Source: Galerina marginata
Lineage: Eukaryota > Basidiomycota > Agaricomycetes > Agaricales > Galerinaceae
Length of the DNA: 64,000 nt
Direction: 5' to 3'
Assembly: GCA_023014335.1 (NCBI GenBank)
Contig: JAECYW010000003.1
Location: 1,054,001 to 1,118,000 of the forward strand
Below the pieces are notes generated by a model. That model searched no databases, had not been told where the DNA came from, and worked only from the letters and a program-made list of their open reading frames with translations. The position numbers were made by a program, and so were the translations under genes. Positions within the stretch are counted from its first letter, which is position 1. Each line of letters begins with the position of its first letter. Shown here in pieces: positions 52,998 to 64,000 of the stretch.

Positions 52998-54977
52998 ATG
53001 CAAACTCGCACTCGATCCACTGCTTCTTCAGCCACTGCTTCTTCGGCGTCATCTGCCAAAGCATCCGGACCTGTCAAGAAAATCCAAGGAGGAAATAAAG
53101 CTGCCACGAACGCTGGTCACAAGGGTTCCACAAGCAGCAAACCGGCCTCCAAGACCTCAGGAAAAGTTAAAATGAATGAGAAGAATCTCGCTATATATAA
53201 GGCGATGCAAGCGCAACTTGACCAACAAAAGAAGGACGCTCTTGCTTGTGAGACTGAAGGCATGTTCTCTTTACTATTAATATATGCTTTTTTGATCCAT
53301 AACTTCTTTTAGCAATTCGACAACGAAACAGGGAACTTATGGCAGAAGAAAAAGGCGGCAATGATGGTGACAGCAATGACGGTAATGGTGACGACGATGC
53401 TCCAGATGGACCTCCTGCTAAAAGAATGAGGACTGGAAATACGATTCTTGATTCTGACGAGTTGGAAATGGCTAATTCCCTACTACCAATCACCAGGGCT
53501 AGGGTTGCCAATGATATTGAAGATGACGAAACTGGCAGCCAGAATGGAGATGGTGGCTTGGAGGAAGACCAAAGTGACCAAGGTGATGCTGATATTGAGG
53601 TCGACTTTGACAGCAATCTTGAGGAACACGGCCATACTGGCTTTGACGATAATGGAGTATGTTTTAATTTCTTGGCTACATCCGATCATTCAGGCTTATA
53701 TTATTTTAGATGATATATGAAATAGACGATACTCAATCAACAAGGTCATCCTCTCATGTCTCTTCAAGTCAACGGTCTCGTTCTTCCACCCCATCAACAA
53801 CCAAGTCTTCAAATAGCTCAAAGGTGGTTGAAGCTGACTTTTCTCCAAGAAGTCGTCGTCTGGCTATTGCGGCGAAGTCTCATGTCAGGACAACTGCCAT
53901 CTATAATTCAAATGGTCCCTTTCCTCCTAATAGTCGAGTTGCTCGATTCGATTTCGCTTGGAATACAGTTAAAGAAACTTCAAAAAACAGCAACGATCCA
54001 ACTTTCAAGGACGCCCTAAAGCGAATATCGAAAGACGAGAACATGAAGAAGAAATTGATTACTTTTGTAAGCTATTCATCCTAGTCGATCATTTAATGGC
54101 AGCTAACTAGTCTACTATCAGACAATGTATGGACGAACCCAACTCCTTAGCAATATCATCACCAAGGCTCGCGATAGAGTTCGTGGCTTCTATGGCTTGA
54201 ATGGAAAGCAGAATAAAGTGCGGGATGATGTAGAGTGGTTGCTAACTGAGTCGCACTTTATGTATGGTGACATTGACCTAGAGGTATGAACGACACCTTG
54301 CTCTGGTCAATATTAACCATTTGGATTTATAGAAGCGGACCTTTGACAAGTCGAAACCCTTTGGCACTGAGCTGATTGTTGAAATCGTTGAGAGCCAATG
54401 GTTCTCCACTTCTTCAAGATCGAATGCAGATGTTGAGACGACAAAGAAGATTGCCGAAGACAAGGAAATCCCTCTTTCAATGATGATTCTTGTTCTTACT
54501 GTCGTATGTTTTTTTTTTGTCCGCGTTCCAATAGTCTAAACAAAGCCATCTAGATCGAGCATTCTCTGAAAGAGTGGAGCAATGGTAGACAAGCGAATAC
54601 AATTACTTTCTCTGAAGAAACGGCGAAACAACTGTAGGTTTTTTTCGACTATGAGCAACTCATGTACTAATACTATTGTAGCTATGCTCACCATCTCGGA
54701 AACTGGAATACTTTGGTTAAGAATGCTCCTCACTTCGCCAAGTTTTTCATGAATGATTTGACTGAGAGAATTCTGTAAGATTTACCATTTTTATTTGCTA
54801 TTTTAATCTAATGCAATATTTTGTAGTTCAAACCGATCTGATTTCCTTGACGATGGTGAACAGGGAAAGGATTTAGCAAGTCTTGATTTTGCGGCGCTTG
54901 ATAAACTTGGACAGGAGTGGGAAGCTGGAGCTGGAGGAAATGGGAGGGAAGCAGAAGCAGCTGATGATGTCGTCTGA
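52998..54977 (+). CDS. DUF6532-like protein
   Basis: About seven exons. The N-terminus (MQTRTRSTASSATASSASSA) is Ser/Ala/Lys-rich, then a short coiled coil (KNLAIYKAMQAQLDQQKKDA) and an acidic region with PPAKRMRT. The C-terminal domain starts near SRRLAIAAKSHVRT and contains LITFTMYGRTQLLSNIITKA, VRGFYGL, KPFGTELIVEIVESQWF and TAKQLYAHHLGNWNTLVKNA. I recognise this as the DUF6532 fold found in large numbers in Agaricomycetes, without known function. Exons join in phase and the frame is complete to the stop. It follows the TET/JBP-like gene by 210 bp on the same strand. Some residues at intron edges are approximate. Confidence 0.75.
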
Positions 54978-56562
54978 AAACATTGCTGGTCAGGAGCTGT
55001 CTCATCATCCTTTCTATCGTCTAGTTGGAATCATAACCCTGCTTTACTATTCATAAAAGTGTTCCTATCTCTTTCGCATCACATCTTTTATTTGTACATA
55101 GAAAACACTTCAATTAAGCTTGTGGCGAAACTTATATTGCTTCTAAATCTCTTCTGGATGAACTGAGCATTGCTTTTAAGCGACTCTCAAAGTCCTTTTG
55201 GATACTTTGTTGACGCTCTGGGTTTCCTCTGAAGTAGCTCTCAAGGTCTTTTCAGATGCTTTTTTTGCTGCTTTGCAGTTGTTCTGGGCACACTTGGGTG
55301 CTTTCTTGCTTTGTTTTCAAAATACTCAAGGACATATTAGAAACACTCCCAAGGCTCTTTGTACATTTTTGATAGTACCCTTAGAGTACTCTATTATTAA
55401 TCTGATTTGCCTTGAAACTTAATTAGAGTGCTTGGAATAAGCTCTCCAAGCTGTTTCAGACACTTTGCTTGATGCTCAATAGTTGTTCCAGATCGCACTT
55501 GAGGGCTTCACAAATATTCACAAATTACTCTCAAGATACATAAGAACATATTATGGAAGCTTATAAGGCTCTTTGTATGCTCTTTCACAGTCTTTCAGAG
55601 TATGCCAATTGATACTCTCACTTGCTTTGTAAGTCCTCTAGGGTATTTGAGTGATGCTCTACATCTTTTTAGTTGTGCTTTCAGACTCTTTAGTTGTGCT
55701 TTCAGACGCTTTAGTTGTGCTTTCAGACTCTTTAGCCGTGCTTTCAGACTCTTTAGTTGTGTTTTAAGACGCTTTAGTTGTGCTTTAAGATAGCTTCAGC
55801 ATTACTTCCAAGTCATATTAAATATCTTTCAAGTGTCTTTAAACAATAGTTCCCAAGTCACCTTGCTTTGGAAATTACCTGGGTAGCTTTCGTGCTTTCA
55901 TATCTTTGTAGTCTCTAAAGACACCCAAAGCAACCTGGGTGTCTTTAGGGTCAAACCCCTTTTTCCTGATGCGTCCCGTCGCCGCCTCAAGAGCGCACAA
56001 GAACGGCCCGTCAGACGACGGGTACATGCCGTCGTCACCCGTCAATCTACGGCCGTAACGGCCGTCATACGGGTCTACTGGAAAATGTCCAAATTAAGCA
56101 ATTAAACAGTGAGAAAATGGTCTCGAAGTCTGGCGGATGGTCGACTAACACGCGATTTAAATCCCGCGAGCATCGTCGGAGGGCTGTGAGGGGTGTTGTG
56201 AACAGTATTGGTTGGAACACCGCCGTTATTGAGTCCGTTCGGTGGTATTTCCGTGGTGCTACATTTTTTGTTGGGACTGGACATAATGTTCCTCGGTCGT
56301 GCAAGCCCTAATATTCATGTTGAAGCTTCTGATATATTATAGTAATTATCTAAAACACTTCTATAATCCACCAGCTTGCAAAAAAACCAATAAAAGACTG
56401 AAAATGTCGTGGAAGAAAGAAAACGGCCGTCGACGGCCGTTCCAACCCGTTTTGCACCCGTCCCGACCCGTTTGGATTTGGCGGTCAAGCCAAAACGGGA
56501 CGGTCGTGTCGGTATCCAACCCGTTTGACCCGTAAGTTCGACGGCCGTACCCGTAATACGGC
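54978..56562. other. Right subterminal region of the giant element
   Basis: No gene is supported. From 55150 to 55900 the DNA is rich in CTTTG, CTCTTT and GTGCTTT words. From 55957 it holds the inner inverted block CCTTTTTCCTGATGC. From 55980 to 56562 it carries many CGGCCGT, ACCCGT and CGGGT words, as at the left end. An open frame at 56117-56311 has no motif. Confidence 0.5.
55660..55790. repeat. Tandem ~22-bp repeat in the right subterminal region
   Basis: About six head-to-tail copies of a CTTTAGTTGTGCTTTCAGAC-like unit, with few changes between copies. Likely transposase-binding or simply expanded subterminal repeats. Confidence 0.7.
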
Positions 56563-56577
56563 CGGTGTGCAGCCCTA
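56563..56577 (-). repeat. Right terminal inverted repeat of the giant element
   Basis: CGGTGTGCAGCCCTA on the + strand, the complement of TAGGGCTGCACACCG. It ends exactly where the second ATTCTCGC copy begins. Confidence 0.7.
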
Positions 56578-56585
56578 ATTCTCGC
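56578..56585. repeat. Right target-site duplication ATTCTCGC
   Basis: Perfect copy of 22742-22749. Removing 22750-56585 would restore a single ATTCTCGC joining the left and right flanks. Confidence 0.8.
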
Positions 56586-57270
56586 CACAGGCTCTGGGCG
56601 TATCTCAACTTCGCCGTCGCGCCAATTGGTGGGTTTCCGGGTAAGAACAAGAGATCGTCATTGATGAGGGTGGTTTGACAGCGGGTTTGCGGGGTGGCAT
56701 GGACATGGACGGCACTGGCAATTCTCTGTTAGTTTGCCTGACATTTGGAGCCCTGGCCAGACAGCGATTCGCCTTGCTCGGCCCATCCTCATCAACTTGC
56801 ATTTCCAGCGACTCTCATCCGTAACCGGTGACCCAGCAGCATTGTCAGATTTTCCGAATGGATGAGCCTGTGCTTTTTAGGTGCCTTTTTGGTATCTTCA
56901 ATCATAAAAAACGCGTGCTTACCGTTTCTATGTTTCTAACGTCACGACCAGCTGAGGCAGTTCTTCCAGGAGTGAAGTGAATGCAATGTCAACGAGAAGA
57001 CGGTGGGGCAGTTGAATAGCAAGATGGATTACTTGGATTCTTGGAAGCTCTGGAACTGGCTGCCCCGTTGTTTCAAGCTAAGAGATAAGATTATCAGCAC
57101 TTCCAGCCCTGCTCCCTGTACATGAAATATTTCATTTTTCATGCATATCATTGCTGCCTTGGATTAGTTATCATCGGCGAATGCGTATGCTACATAGGCA
57201 GTCCCCATTATTTCCTCAAGGTCAGCATTGGCTGTAATTCTCGCTCGGCGGTCATCAGTCATAGGTGTGG
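56586..57270 (-). other. Probable exons beside the giant insertion site
   Basis: On the minus strand at least three exon-like pieces occur: MTDDRRARITANADLEEIMG near 57263, a piece after a CTCTTAG acceptor near 57078 (LETTGQPVPELPRIQVIHLA), and an open stretch to the insertion site that reads LLFLPGNPPIGATAKLRYAQ at about 56650-56590. Across the repaired empty site the last frame continues into the left flank (FSKNSQDGSQKLHRS) before a GTGGGC donor. They could be 5' exons of a gene split by the transposon, but I could not join them in phase with the 871-codon frame. Confidence 0.35.
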
Positions 57271-59408
57271 AAAGTCGCAGCAGCAACTTGAATAAATAAG
57301 CGCGCGCTTATTTTTTACCATTTCACCAAGCTTCAGGTAAGGCTAAGGCTAATGGCTGCTGAGATCGAAAGAAAGCCACGGCCACAACACGGAAACTGCT
57401 GTGGTGGCTTAAGGATTCGGAGGTGAAGCCATTGACGAGCATCCAGAAATGCTCGTCCTAAAACTGAAGCCTTTGTTTGCACCACTGTACTCGAGTATGT
57501 TGGAGAAAGATTACGTATGAGTTTTTTTCTTCAAAAGTCTGTGTCAGCAATCCACAAGGGTGCATGATAATTTGTATCTACTCTATCGGAGAGAAAAGAT
57601 TACGTATGACAGTTTTTCTTCCAAAGTATATGTCAGCAATCTAAAGAGGTGCGCATGAAATTGGCTATGAACTATGTCCTCATCGCTATCGTGGAACGTG
57701 TTGCTAATGCAGCCTCGGCTTACTCATTGCCTACTTAACCAGAATTTTGCGTGGTACCCGTGACGCGAACAATGGGCCTGTAATTAAGGTTATCAACGTC
57801 AACATGAGATCGGTGTTTCGATTAACGTTGATCATTACTTACGACTCATTTGTAAACATGACCGTCTTCTTAGAGTTATCGTTGACAGTGCGAATTTCTT
57901 TAGTGGAAATCGAGCGATATTGCTGGGTACCTTTCCCACTGGTGTGAGTGCCTCCGACGGCGCGAAGATGTTCAGGTCCGACGTCGAATAGTATGAACAA
58001 TTCAGCCTTACCAGGCGCACGGAATATAAGTCTGGGTTCCAGTTGAAAGGTAGCACACACCTCGCCGACGGAGAGAGACAGAATGGAGGTGGGGAAAAGG
58101 AAGGGCGGCTGGTAAGGAGGCGGGCACGGCGTTCGACTACACTGATGGCAGCTCCTTGTCAATAGTAGACGAGGGGCGGACGGTGGCACTACACGGGAAG
58201 CAGCGCCAGCAGGTAATGGGACTGGGTCGAAGACCAACAAGGAGATGGATGAAGACTTGACCACGTCGACACCGGCTGACGGTAGGTGTGTTAGGAGTCG
58301 GTGAGCTGGCGTCACTTGCATCAGCGGCGGGTGGAAGGGCCAATGTAGGACCTACCCACGTTGTTTATGAGGACCATAGCCAAGCCTCGGAGATGTCGTT
58401 TGGCAACAGATAAAGAGATGGTGGGTGTGCTATCAGTGTTGACATGGGATGAGGGGCGGAGAAAAAGATTCGGGTTGCGCCAACTATGTCGACAAGAGAC
58501 AGTGGACCGGCTGGGCACTTTCGACGTGTCGAAGAGGAAGGTGCAATGAGTAATATGGCGGCGATGAAGGGGCGATGGATAAGATATGAGCAGAGGTGAG
58601 ACAGGGGTGGAAGTTGTAGGACAGTGAAACGAATCTTATTGACTCGTTTGCGACGCACTTCGGGGCCTCCCTCATCCAAGTACTCTTCGAATCGTCTCGC
58701 TTCTTTATTCCAGTCTTAACCCGCCAGAACATCAGCCCACAACCCTCAGCATGGAGGGGGGGCTCACAATGTGTGCAGGTGGTTCGTTCGTTCAAGTCGG
58801 AATGTACCTAGAGGGTAGATCATGTGTAAGAAAAAGAGAGATAACGTTGATTGAAAACTTACTGCATTTCTACGGTCTGGCAGGGGCAAGATGGAGCAAG
58901 AACGCAAGAGAAGGCAGGTGGTGGTTAGGGGTCAAGAACATTGTTGATGGCGGTTTATCTGACTGATCATGTCGCGGGGCTGCGGGTAGTGATGTACCGG
59001 TTGCCGGTTTAGCTCAAAGTAACGCTCAAGCAGGGGTTTATAATTCTTAAACATTTTGGAGAGTATAAAATTGATGTACCTAGTGTGCTACGTGTATGTA
59101 TTGACGTTGATAAACCCAAAATTTAAATGTTTCCGTTTGGGCTTGCGAGAGCTCCGAGTCGCAACACGCACACAGAGTCACATGATTTTTTCCGAGTGAC
59201 GACAATATTTGTCCTTTCCTAAAGCTCAGATAGCTCAATGAGGCCTCTCTTTTGTTCACCCTCTCGTTCTCTCAGATACGGCTTCCTGTATTAACAGTAA
59301 GCTATTGGTCTATATATATTCAGTTTTTATGTTTTGAGAACGGTCGTCGAAGCCAATGAAAGGCAAGATGAAAGGATGGCGCGGTTAAATCATGTCTACT
59401 TACTGACC
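57271..59408. other. Intergenic stretch with weak coding traces
   Basis: A diverged tandem duplication of about 95 bp spans 57490-57660 (unit marks AGATTACGTATGA and GTCAGCAATC). Minus-strand frames at 57840-58790 (for example TFQLEPRLIFRAPGKAELFI) look partly coding but carry no recognised domain and overlap +strand frames. No gene is called. Confidence 0.35.
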
Positions 59409-62400
59409 TTAATGGGGTCTCGTACATGCCGCGCGTAGCGATGGCCCGCACAGCCAGTCATAAATGTGTTCAAGATGCTGGAGTTGTATGCCAACATCAA
59501 CAATGTCAAGCAGGTCCTCGAGATCATTGATATTTTGTGCCAGCTTGACAGGCGCAGTATGGTTCAAGTCTTTGGTAGTTCGTTTCTTCTTGGTCTTCAG
59601 CTTGATATCTGGATGACGTCGAGCATATTCGGCAAGCAACTCAACACAATTTCTAAATCGAAGGGTTCAGTGACTTTGAAGGCCCACGATCAAAGTACCG
59701 CCTTGAAAACTCACCCAAGGTCTGCTTCAGTTTCCCAGGTGGTTTCGTTGTAGTTAAGCCATTTAATCTGGAATACCAATTCTGCTTCCTGGTGTTCACA
59801 GTGAGTCAATGAAAGGGATATGGGGTGTCAGAAAAAAATCACCCTTTCGTGGAACTTGTGCTGTAGGATTGCTTCCACCTCATATTCATCCTCCTTCGGT
59901 TTTCTTTTCCGTTTATTGAGTTTTTGGGAGAGAGCGTTTGAGGGGGTTTGTTCCGTGTTCAGAGTGGGAGCAATGTTATTTTGAGCAGGCATTGATGCCA
60001 GCTGCTCTAAGCAAGGCGATTTTCCTGTCGCCGAGGCCATGAGGTGTTGAATCGGTTGAGAACTCTGGGATGTTAACCAATCAAGAATGATCTGGCAGCC
60101 TTTAATTCTTTGGTAACTGGATTGAGCAAACGCGCAACTCAAATTAGAATTCATGATACCTTGGTGAATCCTCATCGATATTTACAATAGAGCCATCTTT
60201 GAGTTGAACTTTGTATACAATCTAGCATATCAAAAGTTAGATTGATCTCAGCTGGATTAATGATAATCCATACCTTTGACCCAGATTCCGCTTGGGAGAA
60301 TGAAATCACCGTTTCAACATCCAATAATAAGAGGTCTTGAGAATCCGGACGCTTGTCCACAGTCGGCACTCCAGCATTCGTTTCTGAAACGTCTGGTAAT
60401 GAAGCTCCGGCTATTGTTTTTGAAACGTCCGGTAATGAAGGCGGAAACATCATAGTGACAGTAATGTCATTATTACAAAAACCAGACTGCGGAGATGCCT
60501 TGGCCGCCTTTAACATTGATCGCGTAAGAGCAAAGTTAAGCGTGTCAGCCTCACTTCTATGCCAAGCGTAGAGGCTGAGCTTTCTGCGTATCTCCAAAGC
60601 ATCCTTTACAGGATTAAAAGGCAACTTCTCCACTGATACCAACGAATGGCCATCAGAATCTTTATATTTGATTTTTGAGAATAGTTCATCAAGATCGATG
60701 TCAAGTTGGAGACCAGAGTATTGCAAAGTGTTGTAGAATTGAAAGAAAGCTTCTCGTGCTAGACGATTCGCTTGAGTAACCTGTCCACCAAGTGCCACCC
60801 GTCCATGGCTTGCAAAATTCTTCTCCTTGGCCTTGTCAAGGATATTGGAGCCAAAATTTCCAAAGAACGTGGGTGGAGTGACATTTAATGAGCCAACGCG
60901 GTGGGTTGGCAATGACCCCGGATAATTGACATAGCCCACTCGATTCTGAGGGCCAGCAAGATTCCAAGCAGCGTTGAGTGTAGTGTTCACCCATTCATTG
61001 TGAGAGATGGGGTCCTCAGAAGGTGCAAACCCCGAGTGGAGGTCAACTCCTTTGAAAACCAGCCAGACAATCCAAACATTGTGTTGGCGGAGGTATACAC
61101 CACTTCGCGCCAGGCAGAAAGGACCAGGGTCACCAGCTAAACCAGGATGCAGTGAGCAAGGAAACAAAAAATCAATACCAATCAGAATGCTTACTAGGCC
61201 CTACACGCAGAAGTAGTGTAAATAGAGTCCAATCTGAATGTTTGTCCGCTTCGTCAACATGCCATTGGCCTTGAATCATTCCAATAGCTTCCAGTAGAGC
61301 TGCTCCTAATGACGAGCTGTTCAACTGCATCCCAGTGCCATTAGGGTCAAGGCCACCAAAACCCATGACATTGTTGTAGATTTTGATGAAATTGATCATA
61401 TCCCATTCAAAAGCAGAAAGGCATTTAGGCATGATCAGTAGGGATTGGCAGGGGTTACCCCGGGGTAAGTCGCGGGTTTTTAGTTACAGTCGTGTAGCCC
61501 TAGTCACGCTGAATTTTTGGCAATTTTTTTCATCCAAATCGGTTAAGAAATGGCCCAGCTATGTCCTCTGCAAGTTTGAAGATGAGAGCTTCACTAATGA
61601 GCCCACGGCACCGGGTTTAGTAGCCGCGGGTATGCCAAATTGGGAAAATGGCCAAATTGGGCTGACCGGCCCGGTTGATGGCCCCGCCGTGGCATCAAAA
61701 CTTGGTCTTTGGCGCTGAAACTTGGCAGGCCTGTAGAACACTCATTTCTTAATGGATTTGCACAAAAAAAATTGCAAAATTTTCAGAAAATTTTGCCCTA
61801 CACGTTGATTACTAAAAAACCCGCGAAAATCCACGGGTTACCCCTGCCAATCCCTAATGATCAGTCGATAGAGAAGGTAGAGAATTTGAAGCAATGTTTG
61901 AATCTGAGATGTTGCCTCTGGCGTACTGGCTTGAACAGCTGGGAGGAATGTACCTGGTCCATTTCCTTTCATAACGGTGGGACCAAGGCTGAAGGACCCG
62001 TCAAAACGGTCATTTTGGAATCCAGAACGGGTGGGAGCGCGATCATTTGGTTTAAGCCCAACAATTTCATAAATTGGTTTGATTTCTTGTTGTTTTCCAT
62101 TGGCTGGGCAGCCCCATGTAACTTTAGCAAGCTGTACACTGGCAGCCTCAATGTCTGGATAGTCTGGATAGATTTTCAGTGACTCCAGTGTTTGAGCGCA
62201 AGCAACAGTGTGTGTTCGCTCTTTCTTTCCGTCCACTTGAATCACAAAAGGTATACCTGGGATTAATTCAACCATCCCAAGGATAGGCTCTGATACGTAA
62301 CGTCCGTTGACAAGTTTAGGATTAATGTTCGGAGGAGAAACTAAATTCAGCATCCGTCTCCTGTGCATTCCCATCTTTTGGAGGGAATAGGGTGTGGCGT

Positions 62401-62656
62401 ATACGTGTCCGCTCATGTAGCGGCGGTCTTCCTGTAGTGAATATCCTTCCACTGGAGCTAGTGGGTATGAAAATCCTACAGGCGGTTCAGGTGCAGGAGG
62501 AGCCACCAGCTTGGACGGCAGCAAGGTGATATCGAGATTCCTATTTGGTTCATAGATGTACTCGTTTGCCTCAGGAGCCACGGGTTTAATTGGTTCATTT
62601 GGGCGACTTCCAAAAAATGGATATTTGGGTTGGTTTAGGTCTATTTCATAACGCAT
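59409..62656 (-). CDS. Chromodomain protein, interrupted by a MITE
   Basis: A long multi-exon minus-strand gene. It starts MRYEIDLNQPKYPFFGSRPN, or earlier: an exon near 62886-62830 reading ENAYQWPPQLEPQQQSPIPS and one near 63030-62990 probably precede it. The main body includes EWVNTTLNAAWNLAGPQNRV and GRVALGGQVTQANRLAREAF and has no known domain. The C-terminal exons form a chromodomain: DEYEVEAILQHKF, ELVFQIKWLNYNETTWETEA and NCVELLAEYARRHPD, with the aromatic residues expected for methyl-lysine binding (Tyr, Trp, Trp). Introns near 60219-60269, 59790-59845 and 59656-59713 join in phase. The MITE at 61439-61856 breaks the exon between LLYRLI and MPKCLSAFEW; without it the frame is continuous. 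As it stands the allele is probably inactive. Confidence 0.6.
61439..61856. mobile_element. 418-bp hAT-like MITE inside the chromodomain gene
   Basis: The termini are TAGGGATTGGCAGGGGT and its complement, a perfect 17-bp inverted repeat with further similarity inward (TTACCCC, CGCGGGTTTT). Perfect 8-bp duplications ATGATCAG flank it at 61431-61438 and 61857-61864. TAGGG ends and 8-bp duplications are typical of hAT-type elements. No transposase is encoded. Confidence 0.85.
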
Positions 62657-63047
62657 CTAAAATTGGAATTGGACAAATCTATTAATGGGATTTGAACATA
62701 CCGGCATGACTAGACAGTTCTTTTGTGATCTCGACGTTCATATTGTCAGTTACATTGACAGTTGAGAAAAACAAGTCTGATATACACCAGTATAATCATG
62801 AGGACAGCAATTTCAACTAAGATTGAGACCTTACCTGGATGCAGAGGAGATTGGGCGCTTGAAGGAATTGGGGACTGCTGTTGTGGCTCAAGTTGTGGGG
62901 GCCACTGATAGGCATTTTCCACTGGTGAAGAGGGCAAACATAAGGTTCATTGGTATAAACAAAGTTGCCTGAGGTAACTCACTTGCAGTATCAGACAGCA
63001 CTTCAAATGTGAAAGGAAGGAAAGACGATATAGGACTTGAACCAAGG

Positions 63048-63136
63048 CGGTCCGGGGTGTCCGTGACCACAAATTACTTTCGTATCCTGTCACGTGAGAT
63101 ACGAAAGTAATTTGTGGTCACGGACACCCCGGACCG
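63048..63136. repeat. Perfect palindrome, 39-bp arms, 11-bp spacer
   Basis: The left arm 63048-63086 (starting CGGTCCGGGG) is the exact complement of 63098-63136, with spacer CTGTCACGTGA. It lies just upstream of the 5' exons of the chromodomain gene. No flanking duplication is seen. It shares architecture, not sequence, with the palindrome at 37451. Confidence 0.9.
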
Positions 63137-63179
63137 ACTGTATCTCACTGCTGGCCTTCGATAACTCAATTACTTTATC

Positions 63180-64000
63180 AACTTCACACCTTGGATGTCG
63201 GAATCAAAGCCTTGGATAATGTTTACGAATGCTACAGCGAATATTTCATGTCCTGGTTTGTGGTTTTTCGTTGAGAACTGGTGGAGTAGTGATGTTGACT
63301 CTGTTTCAGGCTGCTGGGGGGATAAATACGAAATTCCAGTTTCGGAGTGGCCAGTCCTGGATGTCTCAAAGCTTCAAAGCTTTGGATAGTGTTTAAGAGC
63401 GCTACTACGATTCTTTCAAGCTCTGGTTCGTGGTTTTTCGTCGAGAATTGGTGGAGTAATGACATTGACTCTGTTCCAGCCTACTGGAGGTTCAAAGCGA
63501 AATTGCACCTTCAGAGCAGCTAGTCCTGGATGTTTCAAAGCTTTGGATAGTGTTTAAGAGCGCTACGACGATTCTTTCAAGCCCTTGTACGTGGTTTTTC
63601 GTTGAGAACTGGTGGAGTAATGATGTTGACTCTGTTTCAGGCTACTGGGGGGTAAATGCGAAATTTCACCTTCGGATTGGCCAATCATGGATGTCTCAAA
63701 GCTCTGGATACTGTTGGCGATTGCTACGACGATTCTTTCAAGCCCTTGTACGTGGTTTTTCGTTGAGAATTGGTGGAGTAACGATGTTGACTCTGTTTCA
63801 GGCTGCTGGGGGGGTAAATACGAAATTCCAGTTTCGGAGAGGCCAATCCTGGATGTTTCAAAGCTTTGGATACTGTTGGCGATTGCTACGACGATTCTTT
63901 CAAGCCCTTGTACGTGGTTTTTCGTTGAGAATTGGTGGAGTAATGATGTTGACTCTGTTTCAGCCTACTGGAGGTTCAAAGCGAAATTGCACCTTCAGAG
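63180..64000. repeat. ~162-bp tandem satellite, running off the window
   Basis: The anchor GTGGTTTTTCGTTGAGAA recurs at 63260, 63430 (one change), 63591, 63752 and 63914, a period of 161-170 bp. Each unit also carries TTGACTCTGTT(T/C)CAG and a TCAAAGC block. At least five units are present and the array continues beyond 64000. Open frames inside are by-products of the repeat. Confidence 0.9.

Overview
The window is nuclear DNA of a filamentous basidiomycete, most probably a mushroom-forming Agaricomycete. The evidence is many short GT-AG introns (about 45-80 bp), tandem fungal P450s, a crinkler-type (CR) P-loop protein, a Plavaka-type transposase, a TET/JBP-like oxygenase and a DUF6532-like protein, a combination typical of Agaricomycetes. 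Gene models were spliced by eye from donor/acceptor sites and reading-frame continuity, so exon edges are inferred.

Left host region (1-22.7 kb): a CR-type P-loop gene running off the left edge; a small Cys-rich gene; tRNA-His(GTG) with a short intron; a nine-exon Ser/Thr kinase; a TA-flanked MITE; two tandem cytochrome P450s; a second MITE with a 7-bp target duplication and a tRNA-like core; a cluster of TGATCA palindromes followed by a DDE integrase-like gene and a companion gene; and an 871-codon open frame on the minus strand.

Central region (22,750-56,577): I interpret this 33.8-kb block as one very large DNA transposon. Its ends share the inverted sequence TAGGGCTGC(G/A)CACCG, and it is bounded by a perfect 8-bp direct repeat, ATTCTCGC. 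From left to right it carries a Plavaka-like transposase, a small basic protein, a REase-kinase CR-type protein, a truncated REase-like gene, a Ser/Gly-rich gene fragment, an SRP72 fragment, an Spt5-like KOW gene, a large decayed PRP8 fragment, an SMC1 fragment, a TET/JBP-like dioxygenase gene and a DUF6532-like gene. Three diverged copies of a ~350-650 bp repeat lie beside the captured fragments. Transposase, chromatin/DNA-modification genes, CR-type genes and broken housekeeping genes therefore appear to travel together.

Right host region (56.6-64 kb): probable exons interrupted by the giant insertion; a minus-strand gene ending in a chromodomain and split by a 418-bp MITE with an 8-bp target duplication; a perfect 39-bp-arm palindrome; and a ~162-bp tandem satellite running off the right edge.

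Weakest parts: 2.9-4.9 kb, 14.2-15.5 kb, 31.1-34.4 kb, 37.5-40.3 kb and 56.6-59.4 kb, where coding traces exist but complete genes could not be built.
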